Shown here piece by piece: positions 41,491 through 54,610 of a stretch of DNA of 64,000 nt. Below the pieces are notes generated by a model. It did no database searches, was not told the origin of the DNA, and saw nothing but the letters and a program-made list of their open reading frames with translations. Origin of the DNA: Argopecten irradians (Eukaryota > Mollusca > Bivalvia > Pectinida > Pectinidae); the NCBI RefSeq assembly GCF_041381155.1, contig NC_091143.1, positions 26,687,695 through 26,751,694 on the forward strand, in the 5' to 3' direction. The position numbers were made by a program, and so were the translations under genes. How positions within the stretch are numbered: the first letter of the stretch is position 1; every line of letters starts with the position of its first letter.

Positions 41491-41582
41491 CGTTTTGTTA
41501 TTTTGTGTCAGTGTATAGAAGTATAAAAGGCACCTAAGGCTTAAACTTATGTCTGTCCTTGGTTCCTTGGTCCAGTCTTATG

Positions 41583-42000
41583 TTTACTAATTACCATTCT
41601 TTAAAACCAACTACACTGATGGTGCGAAGACGATGGCGCCCAACACAAGGCCAAATAGTAGTAGGTGTATAACTACTATCAGACTTCACATGCACCACAT
41701 AGCCTTTAAAAAAACAAGAATGATGTTACTCGCAACACTTTACAAGAGAATATTTGTACTTGGTCAAAGTTGTCAGGAAATATTTCATGTCATTGCGTCG
41801 CTTTTTGTAAATCCCCACATTAGAACCTGTTTTTTTAGTTTATACAAAGTATTTTGATTTTATTGCCTTTTGTATTCGTGTTGATTTTACATTTTGATAA
41901 ATTCTTAGTCAGCTGGCCATTTTCATCCTCATTGGTTGTTTTGTTATTTTTGTGCCAGAGTGTAGATAGATAAAAATAGCTAAGGCTTAAGCTTATTTTT
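41583..42000 (+). pseudogene. Tandem copy of the FReD 3' end (partial)
   Basis: The last codons and 3' UTR of the fibrinogen-related gene recur about 400 bp downstream. 41605-41672 keeps the exon 5 frame (SLKPTTLMVRRRWRPTQGQ...) through the same terminal GVGV-like tail to TAA 41670-41672. CATGCACCACAT follows in both copies. Further on, TCTTAGTCAGCTGGCCA and CTAAGGCTTAAGCTTA (to about 42000) match the 3' UTR around 41456-41560. Both AATAAA signals are lost in this copy and the rest of the domain is absent. It could instead be a vestigial alternative end, but no good acceptor is visible. Confidence 0.8.
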
Positions 42001-42788
42001 GCATCTTAAACTAGTAGCAAGAGCCCTAAGGTATTTTTGTAGTTACATGTATTTCGCTTGCAATTGGTTTTACTAAATTCATTAGTTTGATTTATTCCAG
42101 TTAGATAATCGGACTTGTTTTTGTCAGCAACTCGGCCAATGATTGATCAGTTATTTGAAGATTCTGAAGCCTCTTTTATTAGTCAACCAGGCTTTAGAAG
42201 ATTACACTTTTTATTTATACTTTTAATGCGCAATTTACCCACCCTCCTCTTCTCATTTTAAAAGGGAAGATTAAGGCGCATTTGATTAATCCATGCGCTG
42301 TTTGGTAATTTAGACATTTTTTTCAATATGATTTAACTTTGTTTGGAAGTTATATTCTGGTTTCTTTTGTTTTGCAAATTATTAAAGTGTTTAAATCCTA
42401 GAACATTGTATTTTGATTTTATTTTGTCTTGTCAAAAATACATTTTCTGTTTGAGATTTATCAAGCTGGATAAAATCGCCATATTAATACGAAAACGATA
42501 CCTGTAAAGAAACATAAATCTATTACAATTTTAATATACATACTATGCTATAAACCACTTTATTTTAGATATTGCTGTATTTCGTTTATCACCTACTACA
42601 ATAACTGTGGAATATTTATCTTAACGTGTGCATAATTTCTAACTATTCTATAGGAAAAGGTAATTATTCCACAGTTAATTGTGATTTTATATTTTGGTGA
42701 ACGTTAAAGGATAAATATACCAACTACATGTTTTAATTCCAAATATACCTAGAATTTTGTGTCTAATAGAATCTGACGCTTCTTGATT

Positions 42789-43149
42789 AAGATGCTCCAC
42801 AGCTGATAAATGTTTTTTGTTTCTCTATCAAAAACAACAACACACGAATTAGTATTTTTTTTCTTCGGTTACAAAAGTTGCTTAATTTACACCATCTCCA
42901 CTATTGAAAAATTTGAGCTTCACATTTTACTTAAAGATAAAAATATTAAAAATAATTAATTTCATCCCTAAAATATTCCGTGGCACTATATCCTATATCG
43001 AAATAAGTACTGTTTGAGCTTGCACCAAAAGCAAATAAGTTATCTTAAATTATTTTTGTATTAATTAATTGTACATATACAGGATTAAACATCAATAATT
43101 GTTCAAATGATAAGTATTGTCTATACTCTGTTGGCGGCGGAGCATCTTT
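42789..43149 (+). mobile_element. MITE copy 4
   Basis: About 361 bp. The left end is AAGATGCTCCACAGCTGAT and the right end is TTGGCGGCGGAGCATCTTT. Interior blocks match copies 1, 2 and 5. The left flank reads TTAA and the right reads TTAT. No ORF. Confidence 0.88.
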
Positions 43150-45582
43150 ATGGAAATTCATATTCATTTAATCTAGAATAGAGAAGGAACATTAAATGTA
43201 AGCGACAGGTAAAATTCTCAGAAAAACTTATTGTTCTATCGGAAACAAAATCACAGATGTTTATATATTCTTATTTCAATTTTATACAGTTTTCACTTCA
43301 TTGAAAAAATGAATTATTTTTGTTGTGGCCACTATATTCATAATCCGCAAGTATGAGAAAAATCTCAAACTGTTGGATTTAAGGTAATGACTAAATTTTT
43401 CCAGGGTTTTCTTTGTTTTTCTATATATAATCTATCAGATATAATGTATGGTGTATTCTACAAAATCAGTTTACTCTCAACTACGTCTTGACAGTAAGTT
43501 TTGCTTTCCAATTTCTTTAATTTTTGACATATCTAAATTATATTGTTTCAGCAAAATTAGACTAAACAGAAAATTGACCTTCCTGTTTAACCCAACACAA
43601 TTCACAAGGCACTTCAACGTGATCTAAGATGCATATCATATCATGATGACCTAACCCTTGGGTATCTGTAAACAAACAAAAAAAACTAGTTATCGGTCAG
43701 GGCCACCATAAGGCCCAATTTGACACTCCTTCTTTACCAAGCAACAGATAACCAACACCTTTTGACTTCTGGTATGCATAATAGTGGATAATCCCTCATG
43801 TCATCTGTCAACGGATACAAGTCCTGGTTAACACTGTCTAAAATAATGAAGGTTAACACATGCAAATATCGTTTTAAATAAAACCAACTTATGATAGAGG
43901 CCCCGATTTCTTTAAACAAACTTAAGTTAAAGACTGACTCATTATAAATAAAAAAATCACAAAAGCTTCATAAAGGCTTTTGACTTAAGTCTGCATTTTT
44001 GTTTCGAGAAATCGAGGCGTGATCGAGTATGGCTGGTCTATCAGAATAAGGTTTTGTCCGATACGACGGCCAATATCACATGGCCTGGTTGATTAATACA
44101 CGTGAAAATAATAACTGGATTTCAATGATGATGGTAACGATGATGATGATGAGAAGAAGAATGCATGTATGATAATGGTAGGAAATTCCAAATATCAAAA
44201 ACTAACAAACTTCATCTTGACTTGTTTAAAATTTGTACATGTAAATACTTAATTGATATTTACGGCATTAAAAATTACAAATTTAGTGGAGTAATGTAAA
44301 TAAAACACTGAGACAATCAATATAAGGTGGTGACGCTGTGTTATTTAAAACAATGGATACATAACCGAACTTTCCATTTCCATGAGTTTAATGTTTTATT
44401 TCGAAATTGCAGATATTTACTATAAGACTCTCTCATACGTTAATACAATAATTTTTATTTATTTTCGTAATAAATCCGACTTTCTGATTTACAGATTCTT
44501 TTTCTTCATATACAATGGAGAAAAACTCCGAAAATGGCGCGAAAACCCGACGTTATCATGACGTCGCAATGGAGACGTCAATGTTGCGTATTGATTCAGA
44601 AAAAAATAATCCATAAGAAAATCAATTGAACAGTACGTTTAAACGTATTTTATGTTATCAAATAGTCTGAAAAAAATAATTAAAAGCATTAATGGAACTA
44701 TTTTTTAATTTTATTGGGTAATGAATTAAATTGCGTTTGAAAACTTTCTTGAGAAACACAGTTTGTGAACAAAATTTCTTTCATACCCCGATGAAGTTAC
44801 AAAAAATGACATCAATACTTAAATGAAAGATAGGAATATGTTATCAAAGAATCATAAAAATGTAGTTAAACCCGAGGCTTGCGAAATTCCAATATTTCAT
44901 ATCCACGTAAGAAAGAGTTTCCTCTCATACCTAGACGTATCATTGCAATTTTACAAATTCAACATTCCGAAACTTAGAAATAAATTCGAAAAAATGCGAC
45001 TGAAAGTCAATTTTCGATCCATAAAAATTGCGTGGTATTTTTAACGCAAATAACGTTGTTTGAAGCCTTTAAAGTAAACCAGCTTAGTTTCTGAAAAACA
45101 ATGTTGAAAATTGTAAAAAGTTCTTTTTGACGCTTTGACGTCACGAGGCGGCATGAGATTTCACGAAAGTATAACAATTGTATCTATAAAAACGTCTATA
45201 TCCATTCGTATATTTGGAATCGATATCAGATAATGAGAATAATCAAAATGGGAACAACAGTAGAAGACTGTTTCTAAAGTTGATTGCCGTTGTAAGTCAA
45301 ACGTGTTTTACATTGGATGTATTTTTGAAAACAGTGTCGCAATATCTGCCATTTTCAACGGCTGTAGTAAAAATACAAGCACAACAACATATTGTTTTCT
45401 CTCCAGATATGAACCCAACTTAATCTCTCCTGTAAAAATAACCATGAATGAGCAAAGGTAAACTATTAAAAAAAATACCTTAGACTTTTATACATCCTTA
45501 AGAATAGAAAAATGGACCCGGGGACACAAGTTGAAACTAGATGAAACACGAAACAAACTGGACATAAGGGAATACTCATTTC

Positions 45583-45749
45583 GAATTCCTAATCCGAGTG
45601 TGGTACTGTACATGAAATGTTGGCACCTGGAATTCCTAATCCGAGTGGCGATCATAATTTGTAGATACCTGGAATTATCTCTCCGAGTGTGATTCCCGAA
45701 TTATGGGTACCTGGAATTATCTATCCGAGTGTGGTACCCGAATTGTTAG
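45583..45749. repeat. About 42-bp tandem repeat, four diverged units
   Basis: Units share CTGGAATT, then TATCTCTCCGAGTGTG or CCTAATCCGAGTG, then a CCCGAATT block. The last two full units are the most alike. No ORF or motif of known function. Confidence 0.75.
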
Positions 45750-46317
45750 CTTTTAATAATCGTTTATTGACTTTTGGGAAGAACGAAAATTTAAAATAAC
45801 GACAGAGTAACGTCACAAGAAAAGCTTTATTATATTACATTTGTGTACGGAATATGATCTGAATAAAGAGGCAACTATTACTTGCTTTCAGAATAAACTA
45901 AGTTAAACTTAACAAAGTTATAAATTACCGATGACATCACAACGGCAATACTGCATGTTTATGATACTGTATCAGTTCAGTCTTTAGAAAGTCTGATTAA
46001 CAAAATAACAATTTGCATATCCATGTACATGTGTAATATCCAGGTCTTAAAATTACAGTATCTAACATTATGTGTTCTATGGTATGCCGAGTCGACACAG
46101 ATACACTATATTGGCTATACCTATCTCAGACGCGTGTTATCACAAACATTTCACACATACAACGTTGATTTTGTAAATGTGTACATACACAGGCGTGACT
46201 TAAAATAGTCGGCCTGACCTCCAGGTCATTGACCAGTAGTCAAAGTTGAGATCAAGTATTAGAAACAATTCAGGCAGTGGCGCATTTGCCAATTAAAATT
46301 AAATGTTCCATTTTTTT

Positions 46318-46684
46318 AAAGACGCTTCACCGCTGACAAATGGTATTTTTTCACTATCAAAAACAGCAGATGATTTAGCATTTTTCTTCAGTTACAAAAG
46401 TTACTTTCTTTACACCAATACTATCGTTGAAAAGTTTCAGCTTCTGATATTACTTCGATTTAAAAAATATTATAAGAATTAATTATTAATTGCATCCCGA
46501 AAAAAATCCGTGGCACTATATGCTATTGGAATGATGTACTGAATGCTTATGCACCAAAGGCAGAATAACTTATTTTATATAATTATTTTTTTGTATGCAT
46601 TAGACAAATATATACACGATTAAACACCAATTATTGTGCAAATCATGAATATCATTTATACTCTGTCGGTGGTTGAGCATCTTT
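46318..46684 (+). mobile_element. MITE copy 5
   Basis: About 367 bp. The left end is AAAGACGCTTCACCGCTGAC and the right end is GTCGGTGGTTGAGCATCTTT. The interior is close to copy 2. TTAA precedes the left end and TTGA follows the right end. No ORF. It lies about 490 bp upstream of the SLC22 start codon. Confidence 0.88.
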
Positions 46685-47066
46685 GATTATCATTATTTTA
46701 TTATCTTGAACTGTTATTACGTTAAAGAGTTTCTAAGTTATATAAAATACCTTTATGTACACATGTAAACTGTGCTTCGTTTGATGCTTACAAACATTTC
46801 AAATACTTAGTATGTAGTCAATATTCCAGCATATATTGAATACTAACAATGGTATATCATCGTTTAGCATAAATAGCTGGGAAGAATACTAAATGACTAA
46901 CAATAATGAAATATTCATAGGTGAAATTATTTGTTGGAGGACAATACATTTTCTAGGTTTTGCTTGTCAAATATGATTAAACTAAATGTACCTACAGGTA
47001 GATTCAGGGTTATGATAAACTGCGTGTATATATTAGTTATATTTATGCCATAACTTTAATAACCAG

Positions 47067-47173
47067 AAACTTATTCATAGACATACGTACACGAAATAAG
47101 TTTTCATTACTGGCAGTAAGTATATTCGTACACGTTCACTATCTGTTGTGTCCTTTTCTCAACCTACCACAAC
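47067..47173 (+). promoter_or_regulatory. 5' flank of SLC22 gene, shared with its pseudogene
   Basis: AAACTTATTCATAGACATAC at 47067-47086 recurs at 61294-61313, and GTTCACTATCTGT recurs just before both ATGs. The shared segment shows that the duplicated unit included 5' flanking DNA. No clear TATA box is visible. Confidence 0.6.
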
Positions 47174-50100
47174 ATGGACGCACAAATCGATACAGACGAA
47201 ATTTGGATCGCTTTGGGACAATGGGGAAGATTTCAATGCACACAACTGGCTTTGATATTGATAAGTATCATCCCTTTGGCGTTTCATCTCCTATCGACAG
47301 TATTTATTGGTATGCAACTATTTTTATACATAAACCTTCCTTTTATTTTTTTAGTTGTATTAGACACTGATTCACTTATTCACTAAGCTTTTATTAAGTG
47401 ATTCGTCAGTTGCCATAATACAGTACGCAAGTGAACATTTTGTTATATATTCTTAGTATTACTAGTTTTAATTGTTATTCCTGATGCCATTCCCCACCCA
47501 CCAGTTATAAAAGTTTACGACCTGTTTCAGAACGGTTATTCTCCTACTAATATTTATCGAGAAAATGTTCTTGGTTGTAGGACATGTACTTTGTAACGCC
47601 ATTTTGTTAAGAAAAGGAATGGAGATGTCATCGAACATTGTTTTAATATGATCGTTGATAACTCAAAAATATTGCCACGAAAACAAATTTGATTATTTCA
47701 CCAAAAGCACTAGATTAAAAGCCTTTATATTGTCAACTTTTTACGTAACTAGTTGTCTTGTTAAGAACATTAAAAAAAGAAATTTACTGAGAATTTAAAC
47801 TATTGAAAAATTAGAGCTTCTCTGGTTAACAGACCTATTTTTGTATGGCGGGTGTCTGTGTTTAAGCATATAAGTTTATCCCCTTGAACCTCTTATTTCC
47901 TTCTCTTTGTCTGCATTCAACTATATACATATTGTTCAAATATTTCCCTACCGCCTTTTGAGCATATTTCATCAGTGTTGTGTGCAAATATTGCTGTTTC
48001 CCCATGTATAATTTATCGTAATTACAGCATATCGACCACCGTTCCAATGCAATGAGACCACAGTTAGTACAATGTTCGGTGAAGACATCGACCCTATGCA
48101 TGGCAACATCTCCTACAATTTTGTGTACAACAAGTGTTCTATAGATGTGTACACGGACGAGGCTAATTCGACACTCCTCAAGACGACAGAATGTGTATCT
48201 GGATACTCATATCCAGTGCCAAAAGACAGAACTCTAGTTACTGAGGTGAGTGTGTTAAGAGTCATTTATCTTTAAGTAAAATAACGGGGGTATCAGATAT
48301 TAGTAAATTGTTAATGTACTTGGACGATCATCGGTGATCAGATATCTCAACAGTTGAATCATACGTCTAGTTTTCGAAGTTCTCTAATTTGAACCACAGT
48401 CTGGTCGCTTCATTTTCTCTTCTTCTATTACCACATATTGTTTCCGTACCTACTTTCAGTTGGATCGTGTATGTGACAGAGCAGAGCTACATTTTCCCTC
48501 CTGTTACATCATATTCGTCTCTTTCCCTCTTTTCAGTGGGATCTTGTATGTGACAGAGCGGAGCTAGCCGAATTCTCGCAGACTTTAGTGATCCTGGGAC
48601 AGGCTTTCGGTGCTGCTATATTTACATCTCTGGCTGACAGATTCGGCAGAAGGACAGTCCACGTACTTGGACATATTTCTATGTTCGCTACATCCTTCGC
48701 TATAGCCTGGGCTCCTAATTATACAGTTTTCGCTGTCCTGAGGTTTATTTTAGGTGCTGTGCAACAGGTAATACATCATTGTTTTGTTTTGTTTACAGTT
48801 CAGGTGTTTTTAGAGAGCAACCAACTAAATAATTTTACATAGACCACAGTGTTAAACTTTGTTTAAATTTTGTACTGTATTATTAAAACAAAGGAATATT
48901 AGTTAACTATTGTGTTCTATAATTAAAGTCTAGGTTCTCATATAACACTAAATAGAAAAAAAAGTTTGGGTCCTTCTGCTCAATCTCCAACCAGGGTAGC
49001 TTTATTGAAATCAGGCGCATCTTGCACTAAAAAATCATGAAATTATAATGCTTTTACCTATTCATTATCAAAGTTGATATTTTGAACCTTAATCTCAATA
49101 TGAATTTCCAAATTCATATCATGGTTATCTAGGAATAATTACCTAACAGAAAACATTTTTACTTTTGAAATTCATAATTAGCCAGCCAATCAGCGGCCGG
49201 GTTAAAATTCTATCCTGGGCTCAATCTTGTATACACAGGGGCCATTTCGAAGGTCTTTTTTTATTAAGTTGGTTGATCCCTTGTAGCAAAACTGGCTAGA
49301 AGGATTTAATCCATGGTGTTAATTATCGTTTATAGACAAATGATAATTTGACTCATTGCTGGATTATTGGTAGTGTCCTATTTACACATTATATCAAGGT
49401 CAGTTAGGCACATGTACCATCTGTGGACATTCTGTAATGTGATACACTGTAGAATGCAAATGCTGTATCTCTAGGAAATAATACATTATGGTGACTATCC
49501 ATTTTCTCATTTGAAATTGCTTCGGTCTTTCACAGAGCCATTTCTTTCTTATCAGCAATAATAAAAATAGTGTTATCAGAAAAATGAATGTACATGATTT
49601 TTTCGTTTCTAAGGACAACTTTGTCCTGTTTGTCTGAAGAATGGTTCCAATTTTTTCATATTTTCACAGGGCTCTGGATTAACTATGGCGATTCTTTCTC
49701 TGGAGTTATTGCCTTTGAAAGCACGATACATAGGAGAGTGCCTGGGATTAGCTTTTTGGACAACTGGTATCAACTTGTTATCGCCCATGGGGTATTTATT
49801 CCGGAACCTCTCGTGGCGATACCTTCAGATGGCGCTAGCTCTATTCTCGTGCTACAGCCTTGTGGAATATTGGTAGGTTTGCGTTGACATACTGTAACCC
49901 GACGCGATGACTTAATTTCACATTTTTAAACCAAAGGACGTTATCGTGGAGATTTAATTTCGCGATCTAGACTTCTGTAGATCTACTTTACCTGTATGTA
50001 AAACAGTTTCGCAACTATCTATTTTTGCGTTTTCTAATTTCCCACGAAATCAAATTCGCACGCAAAAATAAGTCGATTTACACTGCCATGCTTCCGCATC

Positions 50101-53100
50101 ATAGATCAATCTTTTTGTATAAATGCTTTCAAAGACGAACGTAATGTTATCTTTTAGTAGATACATGTATATCTTTTAGCTGAAAGATGACTCGTGACCA
50201 CATAACCACGCTATCATGTATGTTTTTCACAAAGTAGTAAATAACAAATCTTATCTTATTAAAGGGTTTTATCGGGGGAATTTTTCGTGTACATTATTTT
50301 ATGGGTCCGTTTTACAGGCTCATGGAGGAATCTGTCAGATGGCTTCTTGCCAACGGGAGAATAAAACAAGCAGAACGAATAATAAGGAAAGCGGCAAAAA
50401 TGAATGGAAAGGATTATGATGAAGTTATCAAAGTGGCAAAAAGTAAAAGCACCAAAGAAAAAGAAATTGAAGTGGTTGTTCCAGGAGATTGTGATAATGA
50501 TAAAACAACAATGGAAATATCTCGCCATGAGAATGGTGCCAAATACGCTCTTATAGAAAATCACTCAGAGACAACAAAAGACTGTGAGGATATCTCTTAT
50601 GAGAAGGAACAGCCATCCACTCCTGCAGTCATCAAACGATACAATGTCGTCACAATATTCCGTCACAAGGTCATCTTTTTAAATTCAATGATCCTCTGGT
50701 ACACGTGGTGAGTATAACTAATCTCTAAGAAAAGCCTATCAATATGTAACTGTGTCCATAGCAGTAACGTGATCGTGTATAATATGAACGCGATACCATG
50801 AATTTCTAACGTCTTAAGGATGAAAAAATGAAATATAAAAAATACACAGTCATGCACAATAATCGCACACCTGACTGTGTTAACTATATAGAGGAAGTGA
50901 CCCTTAAATGACCCTGACCTCTAACAAACTGTTTAAAAACATACCGGTACAATATGTGAAAATGGATGCGTAAACATGTATATGAAACTTCAGATCCATA
51001 AAAGCACCAACATAGCATTCAGATATGGGGAAGAAATATCATGCATTTTAAAAGCGATCACAGGTCAACGTCTTGTTAAAAACTTTCGGGTGACATTGAT
51101 CGGAAACCTTAGTTTTTGTAGCGTCATCTGTGATTAATTAACTCTAAACTTAAGACTTTTTAGACTTAAGACTATTTCTTGGGGCCTATACAGATCGGAA
51201 TAGATCGAAACAGCTAGGAGCTATTTTAAATGTGTACACGAGAAAAAGTATTATATAGACTAAATTATTTATTAACTGTATAAATAAGAACTTTACAAAA
51301 GTCGGTAAAGATGGAAAGGCCATAAACCGTTAAGCTACATGAAGCTTAATTCCAAAATTCACAGAACGGTACACTGTACACCCTAGCATAACAGAGAGAC
51401 CTCTACATCATGTCCAGTAATCATATATATAATTTCGAGTGAGATTGCATCGTTGACACTCAGCTAGACGTCAGATTATATACAGCATATGATATGGAAA
51501 AATATGATTCTCGCATTGTCTGATCATTATAATTACATTGTACACCCCTCCCTCCCCCCAAACAAACAAAAAAAAAAAAAAAAAAAAAACAAACGTTCGT
51601 TAAGGAATAGTCCTTTCAGATTATTTTTGTATACTAAACTGTTGTTTCAAAATAACAATGGCAATGACAAATAATGTCGTCATATATTTGCTGACATGAT
51701 AATTTATAAAATGATATGACCTATTCCGTCTTTGCATATCACAGAGTTAGCTCCTTTGCAGGTTAGTATCGATTGTTACGTCATTATTTTGTGAGCGCAA
51801 TTCTCGTCGTTTTCTCCGAAAAATATGACGTTACTCTCGGTACACATGACGTCATATTGAATGCCTACCCACAAGGGCAGATAACTCTGTAATATGCAAA
51901 TATGGAATAGAAATAAGCTCGACTTGTTTTTAGGTTGGTCAACAGTTTGGTGTATTACGCCTTGTCACTGACATCATCAGCCTTGTCAGGTGACCGATTC
52001 GTGAACTACTTCCTTATAGCCATAGTAGAGTACCCGGCAGCTGTGATGGAACTGCTTCTTATTAATAGGTATTCTGAGTAATGTGCATTCGTTAATGTTT
52101 TTTTGTAAATTTAAATGGCTTGTCATCATTAAAAGTAGCATTTTTTTAATCTAAGAATGAATAAAATTTTTACATCTAAGAAAGAATCAAATTATTACAT
52201 CAAAGATTGAAGCAAACTTTTGCATCTAAGATTAAAGCAAATAATAACATTTTAGAATGACCAAATTATTGGACCAAACTATTGTTTTTTATTCATTATG
52301 CAAAATAAAACAAAATAAAAATGAATAATCGTATGTCATTGTTAATAATCTTAATTGAGGTGTTGTATTGCTTTACGATTAAGCCGGTATGTTGTGTACA
52401 ATATATCCATAGCAGGCAGGTCGTAGAAACAATAAATACTTATTTTTTTCAACAGGTTTATTTCTTATGTAAACTGATATTTCAGTGCACTCTTTGCTTA
52501 CATTGACCCTTTCAATTGTGGATTTTGCTAATTGTGTTATGCAAGCATACAATATGTACGGTTAAAATTAGCAATGTGACCTCATCGAACTCTTGATAAA
52601 ATTTGAACAACAAAATTAGATAAACATTACCTAACTAATGTTTCTTCCAGAATCGGCAGACGTAAAACATGTATTCTGTTTCATGTGATAGCGGGAATAG
52701 CGCTCACAGTGTCCACAATATGCAGAACACTGTCAGGTACGTTCTGGTAAATTTGTATCATTTAAATTTAAAAAAAAAAACATTTTGCACGTGACTCCCG
52801 GGCATATTCGTTAAAAACAAATATGCTATAGAGTTGTTAATATTTGTGAGGAATTTATTGTCGCCAATTCCGTGGATTATTCAAAATTTGCATAATTGGA
52901 TACTTCGCGACATCATTGTTTTACATATAACAACTTGTCGGTTGAATGACGCTTTCAAAGACTGCGAAAAAGTACCCAGCGAATACTTTTGAAATATTAA
53001 AACGAGAAAGTTTACACTCGCGACATTTAACAATTACACAGCAGAAAAAGAACAATTACAAATTATCATTATTTTTATTATTATTTTCAGATGGTGTTGG

Positions 53101-54057
53101 TACTATCGGAGCTATATCATTGGTGTTCAACCTTGTCGGAAAGTTTGGTATCACAGGATCTTTTAGTACAATATTTCTGTATACGCCAGAACTGTATCCG
53201 ACCAATTTGAGGTATATCAATGAAGAAAAATTACACTTTAAAAATTCTTGCTTTTGATGCAGATTAATTATGAATATATGTTTCTTCACGGAATTGTCTT
53301 GTATTTCTTCACGGAATTGTCTTGTATGTACTTCATATTGGTAAAAGATGTCATCAAACCAGATGAATCAAAGGTAAAATACTAAATTATCTCTTTTGAC
53401 AGCCATATTTTAATGTATTTTATTTATGTCACACCAGGAATGCTGGTATTGGTATTTCGTCGTCTGTGGCGAGGATTGGAGGAATGTTGGCACCATTTGC
53501 AGGTCCACTGGTAAATATAAGTCGTGGATAGCGTGTTTAAACAATGTAACTTTTTGTGTGTTTTTCATTACTTTGTACAGAAAAAACACAACAGAAGTAG
53601 CGTAACTACATTTGTCATATGATACGACCATGAAATGTTGAACAGTTGTATACATATTATTTGTTCTAATGCTAGAGACGATGTGACTCTATAGCTAGTA
53701 ACAGTTTTCCTAGAATATATTTCATTTCTTTTTTTATCCATTCAAAACATAATTGTTTAAAGATGATATCCACAATTCCCATAATAGAAACACCCCATAC
53801 TCTATACAATCTAAGTTTAAATGTTATAAAGTATTTTCCATCGCATATTCACAATTTTTCAGATGAGTTACATTACTTGGGGACCGGGAGCTATTTCGGC
53901 AGCGTTGTGTTTGCTGGCGGTCTACCTGTTAACCTTCCTTCCAGAGACCAAAGGATACGAACTGCCTACAACAATAGAAGAATTGAAGACTTGGTACAAA
54001 ACTCACGCTGGGGATAAAAAGGTCAAGCCCGTGGAAGAGGAAAACGACACATTTTAA
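47174..54057 (+). CDS. SLC22-family transporter, organic cation/anion type (10 exons)
   Basis: Twelve-helix major-facilitator transporter of organic ions, carnitine-like zwitterions or similar solutes across the plasma membrane; the substrate cannot be told. Exons: 47174-47309, 48028-48245, 48537-48767, 49670-49872, 50318-50707, 51934-52068, 52651-52736, 53091-53211, 53438-53510, 53863-54057. All introns are GT-AG, and the joined frame gives 595 residues. Seen: TM1, then a cysteine-rich extracellular loop (about 46-124) with NET, NIS and NST glycosylation sequons, ending TEWDLVCD, a family hallmark; DRFGRR at 152-157; EESVRWLL in the central loop (about 266), which is long and rich in charged residues; NRIGRR at 437-442, with Asn where Asp is usual; TPELYPTNLR (about 498-507); LPETKGYELPTTIEE at 557 onward. 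A 77-bp duplication places a decoy acceptor before exon 3. A broken copy lies 14.2 kb downstream. Confidence 0.95.
48336..48410 (+). repeat. Decayed tRNA-like relic in SLC22 intron 2
   Basis: ATATCTCAACAGTTGAATCATACGTCTAG and the following CTAATTTGAACCACAG align with the clearer tRNA-like segment at 63029-63100 in the same intron of the pseudogene copy. It is recognisable only by that comparison. Confidence 0.5.
48447..48562 (+). repeat. 77-bp tandem duplication over the exon 3 acceptor
   Basis: TACTTTCAG followed by TTGGATCGTGTATGTGACAG at 48451-48479 repeats the real junction CTTTTCAG with TGGGATCTTGTATGTGACAG, 77 bp downstream (exon 3 starts at 48537). The upstream copy diverges after GAGCTA. 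Because 77 is not a multiple of three, use of the upstream acceptor would shift the frame. Confidence 0.88.
53281..53326. repeat. Two 23-bp direct repeats (SLC22 intron 8)
   Basis: TTTCTTCACGGAATTGTCTT plus GTA occurs twice head to tail with no mismatch. Confidence 0.9.
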
Positions 54058-54410
54058 TCAATTTTCCCATCAATATATCTTATTGAATGTTTTAAATTTG
54101 AATCATAGAGTGTTCAACAATAGTTGTTCATTTGTTTGTTTTTTGTTTTTGTTTTTTTTTTAATTTGTTAAACAGAGTTTGTTTATTGTCACACATCTAT
54201 ATCATCTATATATACATTTTTATATCCATTGTTACAGTTTAGTATTTTCTACATATATTACTTTTGAAATGCATTTTCTACCACTAAAGATATTTGATAC
54301 GACCTACATGCCATACTAGAACCATTTGGTTCATTGTCCATTACAAAGAAACGTATTGTATTGAAATATTATTATGTAATATGAAAATGTACAAAGGTTG
54401 TATATATCAA

Positions 54411-54416
54411 AATAAA
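54411..54416 (+). terminator. Poly(A) signal of the SLC22 gene
   Basis: AATAAA lies 354 bp after the stop codon and is followed within 25 bp by a T-rich stretch (CGTTCGTTCTTCTTTTT). It is the clearest cleavage signal before the minisatellite starts about 200 bp later. Confidence 0.65.
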
Positions 54417-54576
54417 GCACATCATAAATGCTGAACGTTCGTTCTTCTTTTTAAAACAATTAACGATGGAAACACTGACATGGTTAGGTTTCAGTTAAAT
54501 CAATTTTATTTTCATTTATTGACGGTTTCCCTAATATGTAATCTGTGAATATGTTTGTTTGATTAAAGTAATGTCA

Positions 54577-54605
54577 TTGTAACAGCCAGGGTCATGGAAG
54601 GACGA
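54577..54605 (-). mobile_element. SINE tail fragment at the minisatellite edge
   Basis: AACAGCCAGGGTCATGGAAG plus GACG matches the terminal segment of the SINE at 60424-60624 (AACAGCCAGGGCCATTTAAA). The rest of the element is missing, and the 20-bp repeat array starts immediately after. Confidence 0.6.
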
Positions 54606-54610
54606 ACATG

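Larger units (their letters stand above)
42001..47100. other. Intergenic, MITEs and small repeats
   Basis: No gene recognised between the FReD tail copy and the SLC22 5' flank. Contents are MITE copies 4 and 5, a hairpin at 42598-42683 with arms of about 24 bp (AATAACTGTGGAATA and its complement), and a tandem repeat at 45583-45749. Short ORFs at 44823-45044 and 45214-45423 show no recognisable feature. Confidence 0.55.
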
